A DNA stretch of 21,662 bases from positions 1 to 21,662 of the forward strand of contig NZ_JAVRMB020000295.1 in assembly GCF_031844845.1 (NCBI RefSeq), read 5' to 3'. The position numbers were made by a program, and so were the translations under genes. This document shows, piece by piece, positions 1 through 7,365 of the stretch. The notes under the pieces were generated by a model that was given only the letters and a program-made list of their open reading frames with translations, was not told where the DNA came from and searched no databases. Origin of the DNA: Endozoicomonas sp031844845 (GTDB lineage: Bacteria; Pseudomonadota; Gammaproteobacteria; Pseudomonadales; Endozoicomonadaceae). Positions within the stretch are counted from its first letter, which is position 1. Every line of letters begins with the position of its first letter.

Positions 1-132
1 TGTCGCAAAACCCACCAGGAACCTCGTTCCCACGCTCTGCGTGGGAATGCATAGCCAACCACAGGAATCGTGTCTGTGGTTCGGTCCTGGCGCTACCACG
101 CAGAGCGTGGGAGCGAGGAGGGTTTTGCGACA
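1..132. repeat. Long imperfect palindrome with TGTCGCAAAA ends
   Basis: Bases 1-44 and 96-132 are near-perfect inverted copies. Both outer ends read TGTCGCAAAACCC inwards, and the inner part carries CCCACGCTCTGCGTGG. The inner part of each arm is itself a small palindrome, CCCACGC/GCGTGGG around three bases (30-46 and its partner near 96-111). A further inverted pair, ACCACAG/CTGTGGT, lies in the loop near 58-80. No transposase is present. The form suits a REP- or MITE-like non-coding element, and related pieces recur at 5231-5426 and 21299-21453. The left edge is the window edge, so the element may continue. Confidence 0.75.
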
Positions 133-136
133 ACCG

Positions 137-205
137 CCTTCGCGAGGATGACGGTCGGGGGGTGTTTTGCCCTTTTGCAACACCCTCCTTCTCGGGAATG
201 ACGGT
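137..205. repeat. Degenerate pair of CCTTCGCGAGGATGACGG-type units
   Basis: Two direct copies of a 19-base unit (137-155 and 187-205, differing at a few bases) both end in ATGACGGT. Between them an imperfect hairpin, GGTGTTTTGC then GCAACACC, surrounds CCCTTT. The same unit closes the composite repeat at 5407-5426, so this is another member or fragment of the same dispersed family. Confidence 0.55.
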
Positions 206-242
206 AGTATGGGTATCAGAGCTCAGCTGCACTAGCGCTTTT

Positions 243-281
243 GCGGGTAGCGGGTAGCGGGTAGCGGGTAGCGGGTAGCGG
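243..281. repeat. Heptamer tandem repeat (GCGGGTA) x5.6
   Basis: Five perfect copies of GCGGGTA followed by GCGG, ending 12 bases before the stop codon of the minus-strand gene at 294-623. The seven-base period is non-coding here. It is a simple-sequence tract likely to vary in copy number. Confidence 0.9.
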
Positions 282-293
282 TCTAAACTCTGG

Positions 294-623
294 CTACTCT
301 GTATCGGAGAGATTGAGCTCCATCATTGAGCCCATCCAGATGGCATGATCCGTGTGATCCCTGATGAAATTACCGGTATCCCCGTGAATGAAAATAGTCA
401 GGCCATTTCTGTTCATGGACAACCAGGGGATCACTTTTCCAAACGCTTCTGGCTTGAATGCCAGCTGGCAACTCCACATTGGATGTGGCCCAACCGGTTT
501 TCTATGAACCCGGCCTACCGTAAGGTCAAAAAAGCTGCCTGCCCCGGCAGCCAGTTTTTCTGCCTGTTCTATGGTTTTTTCATCAAAATAGATATGGGCG
601 TGGTAACCGGTTGGATCAGCCAT
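294..623 (-). CDS. DOPA 4,5-dioxygenase family protein
   Basis: A 109-residue protein that reads like the small bacterial DOPA 4,5-dioxygenase-like family. It has YHAHIYFD near residue 7, VGRVHRKPVGPHP near 36-48, a PWL..NR.GL segment near 66-75, then IHGDTGNFIRDHTDHAIWMG. The His residues in HAH, VHRKPVGPH and DHTDH are the conserved metal-site candidates for this fold. Bacterial members are usually of this length and their physiological substrate is mostly unknown; extradiol cleavage of catechols is the family's known chemistry. The start is supported by AAAGGAG seven bases upstream. It lies 29 bases downstream of the HAD phosphatase gene on the same strand, so the two probably share a transcript. 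Confidence 0.85.
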   Translation of the reverse strand: MADPTGYHAHIYFDEKTIEQAEKLAAGAGSFFDLTVGRVHRKPVGPHPMWSCQLAFKPEAFGKVIPWLSMNRNGLTIFIHGDTGNFIRDHTDHAIWMGSMMELNLSDTE

Positions 624-652
624 ATGAATACTCCTTTGCCTGATCAGCCTTA

Positions 653-1309
653 TTAACGAAAGCTGGTGATTTGCCAGCCGTTTGCTGTTGCGAATTTCTC
701 AAGATCCGGATCTGGATCGATAGCCACCGGGTTGTCGACCCTTTTCAGTAAAGGCAGGTCATTTTTGGAATCACTATAAAAGTAGCAACCTGCCATTGTG
801 TGCTCAGGGTGTTCGTTGAGCCATTCCTGAAGACGGGTCACCTTACCCTGCTGGTAGGTGGGTGTACCAATGACTTTACCGGTATAGCGGTTATCCTGAA
901 TTTCCAGGTCAATAGCCAGCAGAGTATCAACCTCAAACTCTTTCGCAATGGGAGCAGTCACAAAGCGATTAGTGGCAGTGATGATCATAATGTGATCACC
1001 TTGTTGCCGATGTATCTCGATCTGTTCCCGACCTTTCTTTAAAAGGATTGGCGCTATTTGTTGCTCCATAAACCGGCCATGCCAGGCTTCAAGCTCATCA
1101 AGGGTCAATTGCGTCAGTGGCTGCAGGGAGAAATCCAGATACTCCCGGATATCCATAACGCCTTGTTTGTACTGTTCGTAGAAGCGGTTATTGCCTTCCC
1201 TGAAGGTTTCAGTCTCCACCAGGCCATTGGCGGCCATAAATTCGCCCCAGAGATCATCGCTGTCACCAGCAATAAGGGTATTGTCCAGATCAAAGATTGC
1301 GAGAGCCAT
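653..1309 (-). CDS. HAD superfamily phosphatase (HAD-IB, SerB-like)
   Basis: A 218-residue HAD hydrolase. Motif I is FDLDNTL (Asp7 nucleophile, Asp9 acid/base), motif II is IITAT near 108-112, and motif III/IV is YFYSDSKNDLPLL near 177-189, so all catalytic residues are present. The helical cap between motifs I and II is typical of subfamily IB phosphatases such as SerB. AAGGAT six bases upstream supports the ATG at 1309. The gene is divergent from rppH-ptsP. The same neighbourhood (HAD hydrolase, rppH, ptsP) occurs in Pseudomonas aeruginosa as PA0335-PA0337, and I recall that the hydrolase there has been proposed as a histidinol-phosphatase. That substrate is plausible here but is not shown by the sequence. 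Confidence 0.85.
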   Translation of the reverse strand: MALAIFDLDNTLIAGDSDDLWGEFMAANGLVETETFREGNNRFYEQYKQGVMDIREYLDFSLQPLTQLTLDELEAWHGRFMEQQIAPILLKKGREQIEIHRQQGDHIMIITATNRFVTAPIAKEFEVDTLLAIDLEIQDNRYTGKVIGTPTYQQGKVTRLQEWLNEHPEHTMAGCYFYSDSKNDLPLLKRVDNPVAIDPDPDLEKFATANGWQITSFR

Positions 1310-1423
1310 TGAGTATCCTTATCAAGGTCGTTTCTTATTGTGAAAATGCCGCCAATCGAGCGCGCACCCATTTTCATGGTTCGGGGTGAGGCCGCATTTC
1401 CGGCTCATGGCTGTTCAGGTTTT

Positions 1424-1451
1424 GCTGGCATAAGCCTGCAGGCTTATCAGC
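1424..1451. promoter_or_regulatory. 18-base perfect palindrome with extended arms
   Basis: ATAAGCCTGCAGGCTTAT (1430-1447) is a perfect palindrome. GCTG and CAGC lengthen the arms if two bases bulge on the left. No T-run follows on either strand, so it is not an ordinary terminator. Its place in a divergent gap would suit an operator, but no regulator is identifiable. Confidence 0.35.
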
Positions 1452-1668
1452 GGTTAATTCTGTTCTATTGCCATGCATTGTGCCAGTTCTGTGAGCATTC
1501 AATTCACGGTTTTTTATTATTTTATGTCTGTTGATCCGCCTTGTTCATAAACGGCTGCCATTTCAGGAAAAGCCTGTTTGCTGTGCCCCGTCAGTTTGTG
1601 AAACAATGCGTGACAAGAAATAATTTAAGTGGTCACCGAAAAGTGATGGTGTTGGTTCCTGTTGTACC

Positions 1669-1702
1669 TTGAAGAGTACTTTGAAGAGTACTTTGAAGAA
1701 TA
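1669..1702. repeat. 12-base tandem repeat TTGAAGAGTACT x2.8
   Basis: Two perfect copies (1669-1680 and 1681-1692) and a degenerate third copy (TTGAAGAATA) lie about 100 bases before rppH. It may alter promoter spacing if copy number varies. Confidence 0.75.
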
Positions 1703-1799
1703 AATTTCATGGTCTGCTTTGGTTTGGGGCTATGGTTATGTTCTGGGCTGCTGGAGCAATTCCCATTGCTGCATGGTGACTCCTAAGGTAGCCATATAC

Positions 1800-2291
1800 G
1801 TGATTGACATCGATGGATTCAGGCCAAATGTAGGCATTATCCTGGCGAATCATCACGGTCAGGTGTTGTGGGCACGGCGAATCAGGCAAGATGCCTGGCA
1901 ATTTCCCCAGGGTGGAATTAATGACGGGGAAACGCCGGAAGATGCGATGTACAGAGAGCTGTATGAGGAGATTGGTCTTCATCCCGAAGATGTTGAAATC
2001 CTTGGTTGTACCCGGGGCTGGCTGCGTTATCGCCTCCCCAGACGGTTAGTCCGCAGGGATCAGCAACCTCTGTGCATTGGGCAAAAGCAGAAATGGTTTT
2101 TGCTGCAGCTGCTGAGCAATGATGACCGTATCCGGGTTGACCAGACGGGTTCACCGGAGTTTGATGGTTGGCGTTGGGTGAGTTATTGGTACCCTCTTGG
2201 CCAGGTGGTCTCGTTTAAACGGGAAGTGTATCGCAGGGCTTTAAAAGAGCTGGTGCCCAGGATTGGGAAGTTGCAGGCAAATGACGAATAG
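1800..2291 (+). CDS. rppH: RNA pyrophosphohydrolase RppH (Nudix)
   Basis: Nudix hydrolase that removes pyrophosphate from the 5' triphosphate end of mRNA and so opens it to RNase E decay. The Nudix box is complete, running from GGINDGETPEDAMYRE to the LYEEIGL that follows. The family tails WLRYRLPRRLVRR, CIGQKQKWFLLQL and EFDGWRWVSYWYP are nearly identical to E. coli RppH. I chose the GTG at 1800 because E. coli RppH begins MIDDDGYRPN and this reads (V)IDIDGFRPN from there; AAGG lies about 11 bases upstream. ATG at 1773 and an upstream frame from 1719 are open but would add residues not seen in the family. The 163-residue length is normal. It stands 140 bases before ptsP, the usual pairing in gammaproteobacteria. 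Confidence 0.93.
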   Translation: MIDIDGFRPNVGIILANHHGQVLWARRIRQDAWQFPQGGINDGETPEDAMYRELYEEIGLHPEDVEILGCTRGWLRYRLPRRLVRRDQQPLCIGQKQKWFLLQLLSNDDRIRVDQTGSPEFDGWRWVSYWYPLGQVVSFKREVYRRALKELVPRIGKLQANDE

Positions 2292-2431
2292 CGGGGAATG
2301 CTATTTTCAGCTATCTGTCATTTTCTATATATTAAGGACGGACATTACAAGACAATATAATTTGCCATGAATTGTTATTGTACTGTTAAAGTAGTTGGAG
2401 TAAGTAATATCAGACCGGGTATGTAATAGAC
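2287..2431 (+). promoter_or_regulatory. rppH-ptsP intergenic region
   Basis: A weak hairpin, AATAGC (2287-2292) and GCTATT (2300-2305) followed by a few Ts, overlaps the end of rppH and could attenuate. A weak promoter-like pair, TTGCCA (2362-2367) and GTTAAA (2385-2390) 17 bases apart, lies before ptsP. The ptsP start has no good Shine-Dalgarno sequence. Both the hairpin and the promoter are low-confidence readings. Confidence 0.25.
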
Positions 2432-4708
2432 ATGCTAAACACCCTGCGCAATATCGTACAGGAAGTCAGTTCTGCCTCCGATCTTCAGACGGCACTGCAG
2501 GTTATTGTGCAGCGGGTTCGTGGAGCGATGAAAACAGAGGTATGCTCAGTCTATCTTTATGATACCGAGAGTACTTCTTATACCCTCATGGCTTCGGAGG
2601 GGCTTAACCCCTCTGCTGTCGGGCAGGTTACTCTTTCTCATTCAGAAGGTCTGGTGGGTCAGGTTGGGCTTCGTGAAGAGCCCATCAATCTTGAAGATGC
2701 CGCTTCACACCCCAAATATCATTACATCCGTGAAACCGGTGAAGAGCGCCTGACCTCTTTTCTGGGGGTTCCTATTATCCATCACCGGAACACTCTGGGC
2801 GTTCTGGTGGTACAACAGATTGAACAACGACGCTTTGATGAGCATGAAGAAGCCTTCCTGATCACCATGTCTGCTCAATTGGCCGGTGTTATTGCTCATG
2901 CTCAGGCAATCGGTTCAATCAATAATCTTGCCACTCCTTCCAATAAAACCAGAATAGCCCGATTCCAGGGCAGTGCCGGTGCAACGGGTGTTGCTATTGG
3001 TGATGCGGTAGTGATTATGCCTCCCGCTGATCTCAGTGCTGTTCCTGATCGAATCTGTAAGGATATTGAAAAAGAACTCAAGCTTCTGGACAGTGCGCTG
3101 TCCGCAGTGCGTGAGGAGATGAAGGACACTGCTGAACGGCTGTCTGACCGACTGCCGGCAGAAGAGCAGGCCCTGTTTGATGTCTATCTGAGGATGCTGG
3201 ATGACCATGCCCTTGGGCAGGAGATCCAGAACAGAATTCACGGTGGCTCGTGGGCCCAGGGTGCCCTGAGGCAAGTGATTGAAGAACATGTCCGTAACTT
3301 TGAAATGATGGATGACCATTATCTCCGGGAACGGGCGGCGGATGTCAGGGATCTTGGGCGGCGGGTGCTCTCTTACCTTCAGCAGGGCGAGCATGCCCGG
3401 ATTGAGTATCCTGAGAAGACCATTCTGATCAGTGAAGAACTCTCGCCGGTTATGCTGGGAGAGGTTCCGCAAGAGTCACTGGCCGGGCTGGTGTCCATGC
3501 AAGGTTCCAGTAACTCTCATGTCGCCATCCTTGCCCGTGCTTTGGGGGTTCCCACGGTGATGGGCGTTGTCGACCTGCCGTCTCATAAGCTGTCGGGCAA
3601 AAAACTGATTGTGGATGGTAATCTTGGTCTTGTATATTCCACTCCCGCTCAGGAATTGCTGGATTATTACACCGAGGTTCTCGAAGAAGAGAACCAGTTC
3701 AGTAAAGGGTTGGAGGCCATCAGGGATCTTCCCTGTGAGACCACCGATAACTACCGGATTCCCCTTTGGGTCAACACCGGCCTGATGACCGATACGATTC
3801 GCTCTCTCGACCGGGGAGCCGAAGGTGTCGGGCTTTATCGGACAGAAGTGCCTTTTATGGTTCGGGATCGTTTTCCCAGTGAGTCCGAACAGGAAAAGAT
3901 CTACCGTTATCAGCTTGAAGCCTTTGCACCCAGACCCGTCACCATGAGAACGCTGGATATCGGCGGTGATAAGTCCCTCAGCTATTTTCCCATAAAAGAA
4001 GATAACCCGTTCCTTGGCTGGCGAGGCATCCGGGTGACCCTTGATCATCCGGAAATATTTCTGGTGCAGGTAAGGGCCATGCTGAAAGCCAGTGTCGGGC
4101 TGGATAATCTGCGGATTATGTTACCCATGATTTGCAGCATTTTTGAAGTAGAGGAAGCGCAGCACCTGATCCATCGGGCTCATGCAGAAGTGCTGGCAGA
4201 AGGCTTTCCGGTGTCCATGCCGCCGGTGGGGGTGATGGTGGAAGTTCCTGCCGCTGTTTACATGGTCAAAGACCTGTCTCAACGGGTAGACTTTCTTTCC
4301 ATCGGCTCTAATGATCTGATTCAATACCTGCTGGCTGTGGATCGCAATAATCCACGGGTATCGGATCTCTATCACTCATTTCATCCGGCCGTACTGCACG
4401 CCTTGCAAAAGGTGGTTGATGATGCCCATAAAGAGGGCAAGATGGTCAGTATCTGTGGTGAGATGGCGGGTGATCCGGCGGCAGCGGTGCTACTGATGGC
4501 GATGGGCTTTGATATGCTCTCTATGAGTGCCGTTAACCTTCTGAAGGTAAAATGGGTTTTGCGCCGGATCAGTATGGAACAGGCGAAAAAGATATTGTCA
4601 GATTTAATGAAGCACGACAATGCCCAGGTTATTCGAAGCTCACTGGAACTTGCCCTGTGTAAAGAAGGCATGGGGAAGGTTCTGGGGATAAAAAGCCGCC
4701 GTTTCTAG
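2432..4708 (+). CDS. ptsP: Phosphoenolpyruvate-protein phosphotransferase PtsP (EI-Ntr)
   Basis: First enzyme of the nitrogen PTS. It autophosphorylates from PEP and passes phosphate to NPr, answering nitrogen signals such as glutamine. Order of parts: an N-terminal GAF sensor domain (about 15-155), the helical and NPr-binding PEP-utiliser N region (about 175-310), the swivelling phospho-His domain with GSSNSHVAILARALGVPT (His363), and the C-terminal PEP-binding TIM barrel (about 430-710). In the barrel, GVGLYRTE, TLDIGGDKSLSYFP, SIGSNDLIQYLLAVDR and SICGEMAGDP (Cys675, the proton donor) are intact. The 758-residue length is close to E. coli PtsP (748). It is downstream of rppH and probably partly cotranscribed. 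The gene is complete, with no anomaly. Confidence 0.97.
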   Translation: MLNTLRNIVQEVSSASDLQTALQVIVQRVRGAMKTEVCSVYLYDTESTSYTLMASEGLNPSAVGQVTLSHSEGLVGQVGLREEPINLEDAASHPKYHYIRETGEERLTSFLGVPIIHHRNTLGVLVVQQIEQRRFDEHEEAFLITMSAQLAGVIAHAQAIGSINNLATPSNKTRIARFQGSAGATGVAIGDAVVIMPPADLSAVPDRICKDIEKELKLLDSALSAVREEMKDTAERLSDRLPAEEQALFDVYLRMLDDHALGQEIQNRIHGGSWAQGALRQVIEEHVRNFEMMDDHYLRERAADVRDLGRRVLSYLQQGEHARIEYPEKTILISEELSPVMLGEVPQESLAGLVSMQGSSNSHVAILARALGVPTVMGVVDLPSHKLSGKKLIVDGNLGLVYSTPAQELLDYYTEVLEEENQFSKGLEAIRDLPCETTDNYRIPLWVNTGLMTDTIRSLDRGAEGVGLYRTEVPFMVRDRFPSESEQEKIYRYQLEAFAPRPVTMRTLDIGGDKSLSYFPIKEDNPFLGWRGIRVTLDHPEIFLVQVRAMLKASVGLDNLRIMLPMICSIFEVEEAQHLIHRAHAEVLAEGFPVSMPPVGVMVEVPAAVYMVKDLSQRVDFLSIGSNDLIQYLLAVDRNNPRVSDLYHSFHPAVLHALQKVVDDAHKEGKMVSICGEMAGDPAAAVLLMAMGFDMLSMSAVNLLKVKWVLRRISMEQAKKILSDLMKHDNAQVIRSSLELALCKEGMGKVLGIKSRRF

Positions 4709-4721
4709 CCCACCGTTAATC

Positions 4722-5162
4722 TCATTCAGCAGGAACACCCAGCAGTTCCAGAGAGACCTGCTTTGACGGGTTCTGCCGCTGTTTAAATTTATAAAACACC
4801 ATGACTTTTTCTATGGGGCTCTGCTGGGAAGTAATGAGTGGCACTGTTTGTGAGTAATCTTCCCCGTCTTCACCATTTTTGCTGCTTTTAAGGGTTTTTT
4901 GCAGGTTTACGTGAAAGACATCGCCTTTGACCAGGTAAACTCTGGCCTGGTGCAAAATGGCAGCACCATGGGAGATATGAAAGCGAAGTTTGCTGAATGA
5001 TTCTTCAGTCTTGGGGTAAATCGTTAAGTTATTCTCGCTAACCCTTGCTGTAGCCGAGCCAAGCTCCACCCAGTTTTCCTGAGTAAGGGCATCATTGGCC
5101 AGAACCTGGGTGGATAGCAGGGATACACATAACAGCAATGCAGGGCAAATACGGACAAGCAT
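4722..5162 (-). CDS. Small exported protein, DUF2541-like
   Basis: A 146-residue protein with a clear Sec signal: MLVR, a hydrophobic stretch to about residue 18, and a likely cut after VLA (residue 22). The mature part begins NDALTQENWVELG. The remainder has alternating beta-type segments (RFHISHGAAILHQARVYLV, VFHVNLQKTL, VMVFYKFKQR) and ends in LELLGVPAE. The pattern of a W.LG opening, a 'surface' beta block and a closing K...FYY-type strand resembles the periplasmic DUF2541 (YaaI-like) family, but the match is loose and the function is unknown. It converges with ptsP, with only 13 bases between the stops. Confidence 0.65.
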   Translation of the reverse strand: MLVRICPALLLCVSLLSTQVLANDALTQENWVELGSATARVSENNLTIYPKTEESFSKLRFHISHGAAILHQARVYLVKGDVFHVNLQKTLKSSKNGEDGEDYSQTVPLITSQQSPIEKVMVFYKFKQRQNPSKQVSLELLGVPAE

Positions 5163-5230
5163 GGATAAGCCTCAGATCAAAAGGTGCAGATTCTGGTGGG
5201 GAAGTGGCGTTGTCGAAAGTACCAACCCTC

Positions 5231-5426
5231 CGTCATTCCCTCCCTCCTTCGAGGTTGTCGCAAAAGGTCTTAAATGCCAGTTACTACCACTGCCGTCTTT
5301 CCCGCGAAGGCGGGAATCCATCTCGAGGGTGGGAGTTTATCTCGAGCAGTGGATCCCCGCCTGCGCGGGGATGACGGTTGGGTGTTAATTCTCCCTTTTG
5401 CGACAGCCTCCTTCGCAGGGATGACG
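5231..5426. repeat. Composite nested palindromic repeat
   Basis: The outer arms are inverted copies: 5231-5266 (CGTCATTCC...CTCC...GTCGCAAAAGG) against 5394-5426 (CCTTTTGCGACAG...CTCCTTCGCAGGGATGACG). Inside them lies a second inverted pair, CCCGCGAAGGCGGGAATCC (about 5301-5319) and GGATCCCCGCCTGCGCGGGG (5351-5370), each of which is also a hairpin by itself. The element fills most of the 320-base gap between the exported protein and the NRDE gene, and no gene is seen there. It shares the TGTCGCAAAA end with 1-132 and the CTTCGC.GGGATGACG unit with 137-205. Confidence 0.75.
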
Positions 5427-5482
5427 ATGGTATATTCTTAATTACAGCTTTCCTGGAAGAAACAGCCGTTTTGGACACTTTC

Positions 5483-6283
5483 CTAGCTTAGTTGATCTGG
5501 TTGCATTATGTGGATCTTGTGAAGCTGACGCTCACCAGTGACGCCTTCCGGTAAATAGCCCTGCTCAACCCACTGAAGTTGGTTCCGGTTATCCATAATC
5601 AATACACTGGTATTTCGGGTACCGTAATCTTTGCTGGCAATAAAGCAGCTGGAAAGTCGTTTCTCTGCATCCTTACTGATACCGGTATCCGGTAATTGTT
5701 CTTCCGGGGGCTGATAACTGTCCCCCATCAGCTCAATGAGCTGGCTGCTATCCGGTGGTATTGATTGCGTAATCGCTGCTGAAAAATTATCCCGTGCTCT
5801 CAACAGTTTTGGCCATGGGGTATTCAGCAGGTGGTTGCTCAGGCCATATGTGCCAGCAGGCAGAGGGGATAATTGGGTATCTTTTGTGCGGTTGGTGAAG
5901 TAGTAAAGACCCGTTGCGTCCATAACCAGCAGGTTGAATCCTGACCATTGATCAGCCTCTTGTGCAAGAGAATGCGCAAGAGCAGAAAGATACTCGGGCG
6001 CTGGCTGGGAACCGGTTACAAAGTTATAGACCAGCTCTCCCCTGGATCGCAGTCCTGAAGGAGCGGGTACTTCCCGATAGTTGGTAACAGCGGCAAAGCG
6101 ACCATTTTTATTGATGGCCATCCAGCTACCGCCAGCTTCAAGATCTCTGCCACCAAACACATTGGGGAAGTCTTCCCAGAAACCGGCAGACTGTGTCGAG
6201 CGGTGATAAAATTCGTCACGATTGGCGGCGAGAATAAATGGGTACTGGTTGTCTGGTTGCCAGGAGAAAACAATAAGGCACAT
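5483..6283 (-). CDS. NRDE (TANGO2) family protein
   Basis: A 266-residue protein of the NRDE/TANGO2 family. It begins MCLIVFSW and contains ILAANRDEFYHR, the motif that names the family, then FGGRDLEAGGSWMAINKNGRFAAVTNYRE. Cys2 directly after the start Met is conserved and the fold is related to Ntn-hydrolases, but the biochemical role is not settled. The open frame extends 19 codons further upstream, but I chose the ATG at 6283 because family members start at this MCLI. The C-terminal part (SSCFIASKDYGTRNTSVLIM) matches the usual 'YGTR.ST' block. The gene is divergent from the nitrilase-like gene, with 85 bases between starts. Confidence 0.9.
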   Translation of the reverse strand: MCLIVFSWQPDNQYPFILAANRDEFYHRSTQSAGFWEDFPNVFGGRDLEAGGSWMAINKNGRFAAVTNYREVPAPSGLRSRGELVYNFVTGSQPAPEYLSALAHSLAQEADQWSGFNLLVMDATGLYYFTNRTKDTQLSPLPAGTYGLSNHLLNTPWPKLLRARDNFSAAITQSIPPDSSQLIELMGDSYQPPEEQLPDTGISKDAEKRLSSCFIASKDYGTRNTSVLIMDNRNQLQWVEQGYLPEGVTGERQLHKIHIMQPDQLS

Positions 6284-6368
6284 GTGGTTTATATTCTTGT
6301 GGTTTCTATGAGGTCTTACGAGAAACAAACTACCATCCATTCAGTTAAAAAGCATGAGGGAAATAATA

Positions 6369-7298
6369 ATGAGCCGTCTGAAAGTAGCAGTGGTCCAGCT
6401 TTGTTCGGGGCTGGATGTTTCTGAGAATCTGACTGAAATTGAGCGCCAGCTAATGGCTCTTCACCCGCTGAAGGCTTTTCACCCGCTGAAGGCTTTTCAC
6501 CCGCTGAAGGCTTTTCACCCGCTGAAGGCTTTTCACCCGCTGAAGGCTTTTCACCCGCTGAAGGCTTTTCACCCGCTGAAGGCTCATCAACAAAACAACA
6601 TAGACATTGTTGTACTGCCAGAGTGCTTTGCCATGGTGGGTGGTTCGCAGGCTTCCCTGGCTTTGCAAGCGGATGAGGTGATGAGTTGGATGGCAGCGAT
6701 AGCAAAAGAATTTGGCTGCTGGCTGATTGGTGGTGTTTTACCGGTCAATGCTAACAGCGATGGTCGTAGCCATGCGGCCTGTTTTGTTTATAACCCTGAG
6801 GGAGAAGAAGTTGCCTGTTACCACAAAATGCATCTGTTTGATGTAAATGTGTCTGATAGTAAGGGGCAGTACCGGGAGTCTGATGATTTTATTCCGGGTG
6901 ACAGACCTGAGCTGGTAGACATTGGGCCGGCAAAAATAGGGTTGTCTATTTGTTATGACCTCCGTTTTCCCGAGCTATATCGTTACCTGGTGAATCAGGG
7001 CGCAACCATTCTGACAGTGCCGTCAGCCTTTACCAAAGTGACCGGTGCCGCCCACTGGGAGCCACTGCTCAGGGCAAGGGCCATCGAAAACCAGTGCTAT
7101 GTGTTGGCCGCTAATCAGGGGGGAACACACCCGGATGGCAGGCAAACCTGGGGACACAGTATGATCATTTCTCCCTGGGGAGACATTCTTGCAGAAGCCC
7201 CTGCACAAGGGACTGCGGTGATTGTGGCAGAGCTTAACCTGGAGGAACTGGCTGAGGTTCGCCGGAAAATGCCCTGTCATAATCACCGCCGGATATAA
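6369..7298 (+). CDS. Carbon-nitrogen hydrolase (Nit/deaminated glutathione amidase type) with internal HPLKAF repeat
   Basis: Nitrilase-superfamily amidase of 309 residues. The catalytic triad is present: Glu85 in VVLPECF, Lys153 in CYHKMHLFDV and Cys195 in SICYDLRFPELYR, together with the LLRARAIENQCYV block. The HKMHLFDV and CYDLRFPE forms are those of the Nit1/Nit2 branch, whose best-known activity is hydrolysis of deaminated glutathione. I prefer the ATG at 6369 (MSRLKVAVVQL) over 6354, since GAGGG lies about nine bases before it. Residues 32-73 are seven copies of HPLKAF (the last ends in H), inserted between the first helix (EIERQLMAL) and the strand with the catalytic Glu. One HPLKA(H) is probably ancestral, so the expansion adds roughly 36 residues to a surface linker. 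The frame is intact and the enzyme could remain active. Confidence 0.9.
   Translation: MSRLKVAVVQLCSGLDVSENLTEIERQLMALHPLKAFHPLKAFHPLKAFHPLKAFHPLKAFHPLKAFHPLKAHQQNNIDIVVLPECFAMVGGSQASLALQADEVMSWMAAIAKEFGCWLIGGVLPVNANSDGRSHAACFVYNPEGEEVACYHKMHLFDVNVSDSKGQYRESDDFIPGDRPELVDIGPAKIGLSICYDLRFPELYRYLVNQGATILTVPSAFTKVTGAAHWEPLLRARAIENQCYVLAANQGGTHPDGRQTWGHSMIISPWGDILAEAPAQGTAVIVAELNLEELAEVRRKMPCHNHRRI
6462..6587 (+). repeat. 18-base in-frame tandem repeat x7
   Basis: Seven contiguous copies of an 18-base unit, CACCCGCTGAAGGCTTTT. Six are identical and the seventh ends in CAT. The unit length is a multiple of three, so copy-number change would add or remove six residues without breaking the nitrilase-like gene. 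The near-perfect identity suggests recent expansion. Confidence 0.95.
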
Positions 7299-7338
7299 AG
7301 ACCACCAGAAATCATTGGCGGGGATACCGCGGGTTTTT

Positions 7339-7365
7339 CCGGAGAACTATTCCGGCTTTTATTTT
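7339..7365 (+). terminator. Possible intrinsic terminator after the nitrilase-like gene
   Basis: CCGGA (7339-7343) pairs with TCCGG (7351-7355) and is followed by CTTTTATTTT. It is 41 bases after the stop of the plus-strand gene and just overlaps the stop of the minus-strand kinase gene. The stem is short, so this is only a moderate call. Confidence 0.4.

Larger units (their letters stand above)
1310..1799. other. Divergent intergenic region
   Basis: This 490-base gap separates the start of the HAD phosphatase gene (minus) from rppH (plus). I see no convincing gene in it; the short open frames lack ribosome-binding sites and recognisable protein. It holds a strong dyad at 1424-1451 and a 12-base tandem repeat at 1669-1702. 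Promoters for both divergent units must lie here, but no clear consensus pair stands out. Confidence 0.6.

Noticed and set aside
1..132. Insertion sequence bounded by TGTCGCAAAA
   Set aside because: There is no transposase and no room for one, so it is listed as a non-coding repeat instead.
345..656. 103-residue plus-strand open frame
   Set aside because: Antisense to the DOPA dioxygenase-like gene, which has the good ribosome-binding site and family motifs.
1340..1534. 64-residue plus-strand open frame in the divergent gap
   Set aside because: No ribosome-binding site, no domain, and it spans the palindrome at 1424-1451.
3476..4048. 190-residue minus-strand open frame opposite ptsP
   Set aside because: Antisense shadow of conserved PtsP codons, with no start context.
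5095..5388. 97-residue plus-strand open frame over the repeat at 5231-5426
   Set aside because: Its C-terminus (SFPRRRESIS, IPACAGMT) is the typical translation of dispersed palindromic repeats.
6462..6587. CRISPR-like array of 18-base repeats
   Set aside because: The copies are directly contiguous without spacers and lie inside a coding frame.
6316..6705. 129-residue minus-strand open frame with KPSAGE repeats
   Set aside because: It exists because the 18-base repeat has no stop in any frame. The plus-strand nitrilase-like gene with its catalytic triad explains the region, and no start signal supports the minus frame.
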